Positions 7,199-10,232 of a stretch of DNA of 10,232 bases are shown one piece after another. A program made the position numbers and the translations under genes. How positions within the stretch are numbered: the first letter of the stretch is position 1; each line of letters opens with the position of its first letter. Source of the DNA: Elusimicrobiaceae bacterium (GTDB lineage: Bacteria; Elusimicrobiota; Elusimicrobia; Elusimicrobiales; Elusimicrobiaceae); assembly GCA_024405075.1 (NCBI GenBank), contig JAKSPG010000035.1:1-10232 (forward strand). The letters are read 5' to 3'. Below the pieces are notes generated by a model that saw only the letters and a list, made by a program, of their open reading frames with translations, was not told where the DNA came from and did not search any database.

Positions 7199-7241
7199 AT
7201 AGGGCCAAAGGACCTATCTTCCCCCCGGCCCAAAAGGCCTA
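7199..7241. repeat. Two related GGCC hairpin palindromes
   Basis: ATAGGGCC-AAA-GGACCTAT (7199-7217) is an 8-bp inverted repeat with one mismatch. GGCC-CAAAA-GGCC followed by TA (7227-7241) is a similar second copy 10 bases on. The core GGGCCAAAGGACCTAT (7202-7217) recurs exactly at 8765-8780. The first palindrome sits about 20 bases upstream of the -10 element of the large exported gene, so it could be an operator; it could also be a dispersed genomic repeat. Confidence 0.55.
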
Positions 7242-7242
7242 C

Positions 7243-7274
7243 AAAAAAAAACGCCCGCAGGGTGAGAGCGGGCG
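7243..7274 (-). terminator. Intrinsic terminator after the small ORF
   Basis: On the - strand, CGCCCGC and GCGGGCG form a perfect 7-bp GC stem with a 9-base loop, followed by nine T residues. It lies 28 bases after the stop of the 54-residue ORF and would isolate that gene from the large exported gene downstream. Confidence 0.93.
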
Positions 7275-7302
7275 CCGGGACTCTAGGAGGTTGTATGAGT
7301 CA

Positions 7303-7467
7303 TCACAAATTACCCTTTAGAAGTAAGGAGGCCGTTTCTTGCTCCCATGTGTCTATTTCTAGCTGGGTAGCTTTGTACCAATCTGTAAAGCCACGGTTAA
7401 TGTCTTTAAACGCTTGAAACAAATGTTTTCGCCGCAAGCGCGTTTGTTGAACCGTCTTTTTTGTCAT
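7303..7467 (-). CDS. Small uncharacterised protein (54 aa)
   Basis: A 54-codon frame from ATG 7467 to TGA 7303-7305. It reads MTKKTVQQTRLRRKHLF..., then FKDINRGFTDWYKATQLEID and TWEQETASLLLKGNL. Support comes from a consensus AGGAGG 8 bases before the ATG and from a strong terminator just after the stop, which makes a complete single-gene unit. There is no signal peptide or membrane segment. The N-terminus is very basic (RLRRKH) and the rest looks helical and amphipathic with two Trp, so nucleic-acid or partner binding is imaginable, but no family is recognised. An antisense frame starting at ATG 7295 also has an AGGAGG, but at a spacing of 4 and without a terminator, so the - strand reading is preferred. 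Confidence 0.75.
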   Translation of the reverse strand: MTKKTVQQTRLRRKHLFQAFKDINRGFTDWYKATQLEIDTWEQETASLLLKGNL

Positions 7468-7475
7468 ATGCGGGA

Positions 7476-7481
7476 CCTCCT
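7476..7481 (-). promoter_or_regulatory. Ribosome binding site of the 54-residue ORF
   Basis: Consensus AGGAGG within a purine-rich AAAAAAGGAGG context, 8 bases upstream of ATG 7467. It is the strongest ribosome site on the - strand of the window and the main evidence that the small ORF is translated. Confidence 0.85.
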
Positions 7482-7537
7482 TTTTTAAATGTAACTTCTT
7501 GTACTTAAAGAATAGCGTTTATGACGAGTTTTTTACA

Positions 7538-7635
7538 GGGTCTTTGGCACTAGACCGCAGTGGAATTTAGGCCCATCTTTTTTAGCGGGTAAGACCTAGA
7601 TTTTTAGTGTAGGGGTCCTATTTAAAAACTAGGTC
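7538..7635. repeat. Two inverted repeats in the gap upstream of the small ORF
   Basis: GGTCT (7539-7543) pairs with AGACC (7552-7556). Further on, GACCTAG-a-TTTTTA (7593-7606) pairs with TAAAAACTAGGTC (7623-7635), a 13-bp stem with one bulge whose loop contains a further TAGG / CCTA pair. The segment between the protease terminator and the small ORF is otherwise gene-free. The role is unknown: an operator, a structured 5' leader on the - strand, or relics of repeats are all possible. Confidence 0.5.
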
Positions 7636-7646
7636 CAACGGGAACG

Positions 7647-7681
7647 AAAAAAAATATCCCCCGTCTTATTGACGGGGGATA
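7647..7681 (-). terminator. Intrinsic terminator of the serine protease gene
   Basis: On the - strand, TATCCCCCGTC and GACGGGGGATA form an 11-bp stem with a 5-base loop, followed by eight T residues. It begins 3 bases after the protease stop codon (7685-7687). Confidence 0.95.
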
Positions 7682-7684
7682 GTA

Positions 7685-8716
7685 CTAGTGTGTTTGGTTA
7701 AAATATTTCTTTATTTCTTCCAACGTATTGGGAGAGCCGGGCCGGGGGCGACGTTTTAATTTTTCTAAAATTTCCGGCGGTAATTGCAAAGGAGGTTTAT
7801 TTTTTCCGTTTGAACCGATATGAGGCGGGGTAACCGGTTGGGTGAACTGGGCAATGGGCGCCAGGTTGCGATAGGCCGCCACAAAAGAGACGAGGGCTTG
7901 GTCGGCCGGTTTAGAGGAACCGTTTACGTGTTTGAAAGGATCCTCAAAAGAAACTACACCGATGATATTGCGTAAATTATTACTTTTCACCGTAGGGCCG
8001 CCGCTGTTGCCCGGCAGAATATCTGCGTCGTGATAAAATACACCTTTGGCTACTTCTAACACTTTGCCGGGGCTATACCACGGGCGGGTGTGGTCGCGCC
8101 GGCCCGGAAACCCCAACACGGCAATAGATTCATTGACGGAAACAGACGCTTTTTGCACACCGAAATAACCCGTCTTTTCCCCAAGCGGCTCGTCCAGAAC
8201 GATGATAGCGTAATCGTGTTTGATAAATTCTTCTCCCCAATTTAAACGGCGGACTTGTTCCGGGATAAGAATATTGGCGCCGTGTGCATGAAGAGCAGAA
8301 CGGTCTCCCCCCGCAAAGGCTTCTATTTTTTGCGGGTCGCGCAACTTACCTGTATTAAAGTTCGTATTTTCCAACACACAATGGGCGGCTGTCAATACGG
8401 TATATTTACCGATCATCGCCCCGGAACAGCGGCTACGGCCGTTTTCCAACGTTAAAAAAACAGTAGCCGAGTAAGGAAATTTAGTGGGGTTACGTTGTTC
8501 CCAATTTTCCCCATTGACAATACACGCAGGTTCGGCTTTCACTTGGTTTTGGGGCAAATTGCCGTCAATAAAATTCAGCGAGTGATCTATCGCTACCGAA
8601 GTAATTTTTTGGTTACCGGTATTGAATACTTGCAGATTATTTTCCGTTTCCACTTGGGCCAGCACGGGCACGGCAAAATAAAGTGCACAACAAGCCAGTA
8701 AAAAATGTTTGTTCAT
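7685..8716 (-). CDS. Exported trypsin-like serine protease (chymotrypsin fold, S1 family)
   Basis: 343 residues from ATG 8716. That start has AAGGAG 7 bases ahead (after GGAG) and opens a clean signal peptide (MNKHFLLACC..., predicted cut VLA-Q at 20/21). A longer in-frame start at 8752 would add a polar extension and has no ribosome site. The catalytic triad is readable: His112 in TAAHC, Asp168 in KHDYAII and Ser238 in GNSGGP. C97 and C113 flank the His as in the conserved Cys42-Cys58 disulphide. LGFPG (201-205) resembles the G[FY]PG of V8/glutamyl-endopeptidase-like members, so that subgroup is possible, but specificity cannot be set from sequence. Residues 21-75 may be a propeptide. The C-terminal 55 residues are Pro/Lys-rich with a final charged helix. 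Likely secreted or periplasmic; no dedicated partner gene is seen. Confidence 0.93.
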   Translation of the reverse strand: MNKHFLLACCALYFAVPVLAQVETENNLQVFNTGNQKITSVAIDHSLNFIDGNLPQNQVKAEPACIVNGENWEQRNPTKFPYSATVFLTLENGRSRCSGAMIGKYTVLTAAHCVLENTNFNTGKLRDPQKIEAFAGGDRSALHAHGANILIPEQVRRLNWGEEFIKHDYAIIVLDEPLGEKTGYFGVQKASVSVNESIAVLGFPGRRDHTRPWYSPGKVLEVAKGVFYHDADILPGNSGGPTVKSNNLRNIIGVVSFEDPFKHVNGSSKPADQALVSFVAAYRNLAPIAQFTQPVTPPHIGSNGKNKPPLQLPPEILEKLKRRPRPGSPNTLEEIKKYFNQTH

Positions 8717-8723
8717 AAGCGCT

Positions 8724-8729
8724 CTCCTT
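8724..8729 (-). promoter_or_regulatory. Ribosome binding site deciding the protease start
   Basis: AAGGAG on the - strand, properly spaced before ATG 8716. It favours this start over the in-frame codon at 8752. Confidence 0.85.
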
Positions 8730-8764
8730 ACTATATCATTACAAGTAGACACAAAAAATACAAT

Positions 8765-8780
8765 GGGCCAAAGGACCTAT
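8765..8780. repeat. Second exact copy of the 16-base element
   Basis: GGGCCAAAGGACCTAT, identical to 7202-7217. It lies between the divergent protease and hydE genes. Inner GGCC / GGACC pairing around AAA is kept, though the outer arm is one base less symmetric than in the first copy. Confidence 0.6.
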
Positions 8781-8781
8781 T

Positions 8782-8811
8782 ATGCAGAGGGGCCCTAAGA
8801 CACCTCTGCAT
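8782..8811. promoter_or_regulatory. Perfect 9-bp inverted repeat upstream of hydE (possible operator)
   Basis: ATGCAGAGG (8782-8790) and CCTCTGCAT (8803-8811) are separated by 12 bases, with half-site centres 21 bp apart, about two helical turns. It overlaps the -35 region of the proposed hydE promoter. Neither strand has a following T-run, so it is not an obvious terminator. A dimeric regulator site is the favoured reading, by inference only. Confidence 0.45.
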
Positions 8812-8826
8812 TAAATTTTCTATACT
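8797..8826 (+). promoter_or_regulatory. Proposed hydE promoter giving a leaderless mRNA
   Basis: TATACT (8821-8826) is a good -10 box; AAGACA (8797-8802) at 18-bp spacing is a partial -35 box. The -10 box ends six bases before ATG 8833, and no Shine-Dalgarno sequence lies between, so transcription would start at or next to the start codon. Confidence 0.5.
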
Positions 8827-8832
8827 CTACAT

Positions 8833-9870
8833 ATGGATATCTTGTTGCAACAAGCCGTACATACACATCACCTTTCGCATGAGGAAATTGTTTCGTTATT
8901 AACTGCACCGGCCCCGGCTGCTTTGTTTACCGCGGCCGATGAAGCGCGTAAACAATTTGTAGGCGACGGGGTATATTTGCGCGCGCTGATAGAATTTTCC
9001 AACTATTGTAAAAATAATTGTTTATACTGCGGTATCCGCGCGGGGAACAAGCACGCAAAACGCTACCGCTTGACCCCTGATGAAATTGTGCAAACGGCTC
9101 AAAAAGCGGTTGGGTATGGTTACAAAACAATTGTATTGCAATCGGGCGAAGACGGCTGGTTTGATACGGATAAAATGTGCGACATCATCCGGCAGATTAA
9201 AAAATTAGACGTGGCACTTACTTTAAGTATCGGCGAGAAATCGCGCGAAGAATACGCCGCCTACCGCGCGGCCGGAGCCGACCGCTATTTGCTTCGTATT
9301 GAAACCACTGATAAAACTCTCTACGAAAAATTAGACCCCGGCATGTCTTGGGAAAACCGCGTGCGGTGCTTGCATGATTTGAAAACACTGGGTTACGAGG
9401 TCGGCTCCGGCTCGCTGGTGGGGCTACCGGGCCAGACGGTGGAAAGCCTGGCGGACGATTTATTATTTTTTCAAAAAATTCCCGTGGATATGGCGGGCAT
9501 CGGGCCGTTTATCCCCCACCCGCAAACACCGCTGGCTAACGAAAAATCAGACGGCCATTTTGAACTGGCCTTAAAAATGATGGCAGTCATGCGCTTGCTA
9601 TTACCTGATATTAATATCCCGGCCACTACGGCTATGGAAAGTTTACACCCCAATGGACGGTTGGTGGCGTTGCAGGCGGGTGCAAATGTTGTAATGCCTA
9701 ACGTGACGGATACGCAGTTTAGGCCGCTGTACGAATTGTATCCCGGCAAAATTTGCGTGGGAGACAGTGCAGATAAATGCCGCGGTTGTGTGGAAGAGAA
9801 AATCAAATCTATCGGCCGATTTGTTTCTTCCAAAAAAGGCTTTCACGGCGATTTTCTCGCTGAGAAATAA
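8833..9870 (+). CDS. hydE: [FeFe]-hydrogenase maturase HydE (radical SAM enzyme)
   Basis: 345 residues, the usual HydE length. HydE acts with HydG and HydF in building the active-site H-cluster of [FeFe]-hydrogenases, converting the iron-cysteine carbonyl/cyanide product of HydG toward the diiron subcluster. The radical SAM 4Fe-4S motif is CKNNCLYC (C59, C63, C66; CX3CX2C). IEFSNYC, YRLTPDEIV, TIVLQSGED (99-107), RYLLRIET (151-158), GSLVGLPGQT (193-202), GIGPFIPHPQTPL (222-234), NIPATTAM (261-268) and ANVVMPN (284-290) match the HydE family as known from Thermotoga. C308, C316 and C319 match the three C-terminal cysteines that bind the auxiliary cluster in some HydE proteins. GPFIPHP separates it from the related PylB and BioB. 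hydF, hydG and a hydrogenase are not in the window. No ribosome site precedes the start. Confidence 0.95.
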   Translation: MDILLQQAVHTHHLSHEEIVSLLTAPAPAALFTAADEARKQFVGDGVYLRALIEFSNYCKNNCLYCGIRAGNKHAKRYRLTPDEIVQTAQKAVGYGYKTIVLQSGEDGWFDTDKMCDIIRQIKKLDVALTLSIGEKSREEYAAYRAAGADRYLLRIETTDKTLYEKLDPGMSWENRVRCLHDLKTLGYEVGSGSLVGLPGQTVESLADDLLFFQKIPVDMAGIGPFIPHPQTPLANEKSDGHFELALKMMAVMRLLLPDINIPATTAMESLHPNGRLVALQAGANVVMPNVTDTQFRPLYELYPGKICVGDSADKCRGCVEEKIKSIGRFVSSKKGFHGDFLAEK

Positions 9871-9903
9871 AGCTGTTTTTTTCTTGCACAGATAAAATAA
9901 AAC

Positions 9904-9984
9904 TTGACTTCGTTTTTTTGGGGGTACGATACACGTATAACCTATTTTAAGGTGAAGGGTATACGCATGGAAAAGTGGTTTTAA
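9904..9984 (+). promoter_or_regulatory. Promoter-like sequence leading into a 5-codon frame
   Basis: TTGACT (9904-9909) is a good -35 box; TACGAT (9925-9930, 15-bp spacing) or CGATAC (9927-9932, 17-bp spacing) could be the -10 box. AAGGTGAAGGG (9949-9959) ends 7 bases before ATG 9967, but that frame reads only MEKWF then TAA. It may be a leftover gene start cut by the repeat that follows, or a very short leader peptide. Confidence 0.35.
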
Positions 9985-9990
9985 AGCTGT

Positions 9991-10061
9991 TGTAGGGCAG
10001 GTGAAACCTGACGTTAATAAAGGTTGTTCCTATTTTACGTCAGGCTGGCGCCTGACCTACA
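9991..10061. repeat. REP-like nested inverted repeat
   Basis: The left arm (9991-10014, beginning TGTAGGGCAGG and ending CCTGACGT) is an imperfect inverted copy of the right arm (10037-10061, beginning ACGTCAGG and ending CCTGACCTACA). Each arm is itself palindromic: CAGGT-gaa-ACCTG on the left and GTCAGG-ctggcg-CCTGAC on the right. The spacer is 22 bases. This double-palindrome form is typical of REP/BIME-type dispersed repeats mobilised by RAYT (Y1) transposases; no transposase is in the window. Confidence 0.7.
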
Positions 10062-10166
10062 TGCAACGCGGCGGTCTTACCCGCCCCTCGTCACCCCGCA
10101 GTATTCCGCTCCTTCCGTCGCCCCACAAGTGTCGCAGGGCGAAATGAGAAAGCGGTGGATATATTG

Positions 10167-10195
10167 AAAAACACGCCGCATGGGGCGGGGTGTTT
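10167..10195 (-). terminator. Possible terminator of a gene entering from the right
   Basis: AAACAC-g-CCGC and GCGG-g-GTGTTT form a stem with one G-G mismatch and a 5-base loop. On the - strand it is followed by a short T-run (TTTTT then C). On the + strand the tail is only TTT. A - strand gene beyond the right edge could end here. Confidence 0.45.
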
Positions 10196-10232
10196 GGTCT
10201 AGCAGATGAGAATAGAAAAATTATTCTTTCAA

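Larger units (their letters stand above)
9871..10232. other. Gene-poor region after hydE
   Basis: About 360 bases without a supported gene. Contents: a promoter-like stretch with a 5-codon frame (9904-9984), a REP-like inverted repeat (9991-10061), a C-rich + strand stretch (about 10065-10125), and a hairpin with a - strand T-run (10167-10195). Short open frames occur (for example ATG 10061, 28 codons) but lack ribosome sites. No tRNA or rRNA is recognised. Confidence 0.6.

Noticed and set aside
7295..7417. Forty-codon + strand frame with AGGAGG in front (MSHHKLPF...)
   Set aside because: The ribosome site is only 4 bases from ATG, there is no terminator after it, and it is fully antisense to the better supported 54-codon gene.
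8717..8752. Upstream in-frame start adding 12 residues to the protease
   Set aside because: It lacks a ribosome site and would put a charged stretch before the signal peptide; AAGGAG points to ATG 8716.
9853..9882. Possible terminator at the end of hydE (TTTCTC-gct-GAGAAA then a T-run)
   Set aside because: The stem is AT-rich, inside the coding end, and the T-run begins 8 bases after it, so it is too weak to call.
9991..10061. CRISPR repeat interpretation of the palindromic sequence after hydE
   Set aside because: There is only one inverted pair, no series of direct repeats with regular spacers, and no cas genes in the window.

Overview
The window reads as a bacterial chromosome with Shine-Dalgarno-led genes, sigma70-like promoters and intrinsic terminators. 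The gene mix is a tandem family of small exported proteins, a trypsin-like exported protease, a very large exported repeat protein, the rpsO-pnp pair and an [FeFe]-hydrogenase maturase. Together these suggest an anaerobic, probably gut-associated member of the Elusimicrobiota. That is an inference from gene content and style; no rRNA marker is present. Bacteroidota is less likely, because AGGAGG-type ribosome sites and TATAAT-type promoters are used.

Layout. Positions 1-2099 (+ strand) hold a tandem array of four paralogous exported proteins. The first is cut by the window edge, the third has lost its central domain, and the second and fourth are full length. A strong bidirectional terminator (2129-2157) separates this array from convergent genes on the - strand. 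Reading right to left on the - strand, these are an exported serine protease (7685-8716), a 54-residue ORF with its own ribosome site and terminator (7303-7467), an 810-residue exported protein with five internal repeats (4734-7166), and rpsO-pnp (4300-4569, 2181-4292). On the far right, hydE (8833-9870, + strand) is divergent from the protease. It is followed by about 360 bases without a convincing gene, which contain a REP-like nested inverted repeat.

How it fits together. rpsO and pnp form the classic ribosomal protein S15 / polynucleotide phosphorylase operon, with its own extended -10 promoter. hydE points to an [FeFe]-hydrogenase and so to H2 metabolism, although hydF, hydG and the hydrogenase itself are not in view. 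The other genes encode envelope or secreted proteins. All five complete exported proteins show an Ala-Gln junction at the predicted signal peptidase site.

Most notable observations: (1) the tandem exported family carries an Arg-Gly / Ser-Thr / Ala-Tyr-Ala pattern reminiscent of ADP-ribosyltransferase folds, plus signs of recent gene conversion; (2) hydE and the giant exported gene both have TATACT exactly six bases before ATG and no ribosome site, which suggests leaderless mRNAs; (3) a 16-base sequence, GGGCCAAAGGACCTAT, is repeated in two intergenic regions; (4) a small ORF missed by usual length cut-offs is well supported.
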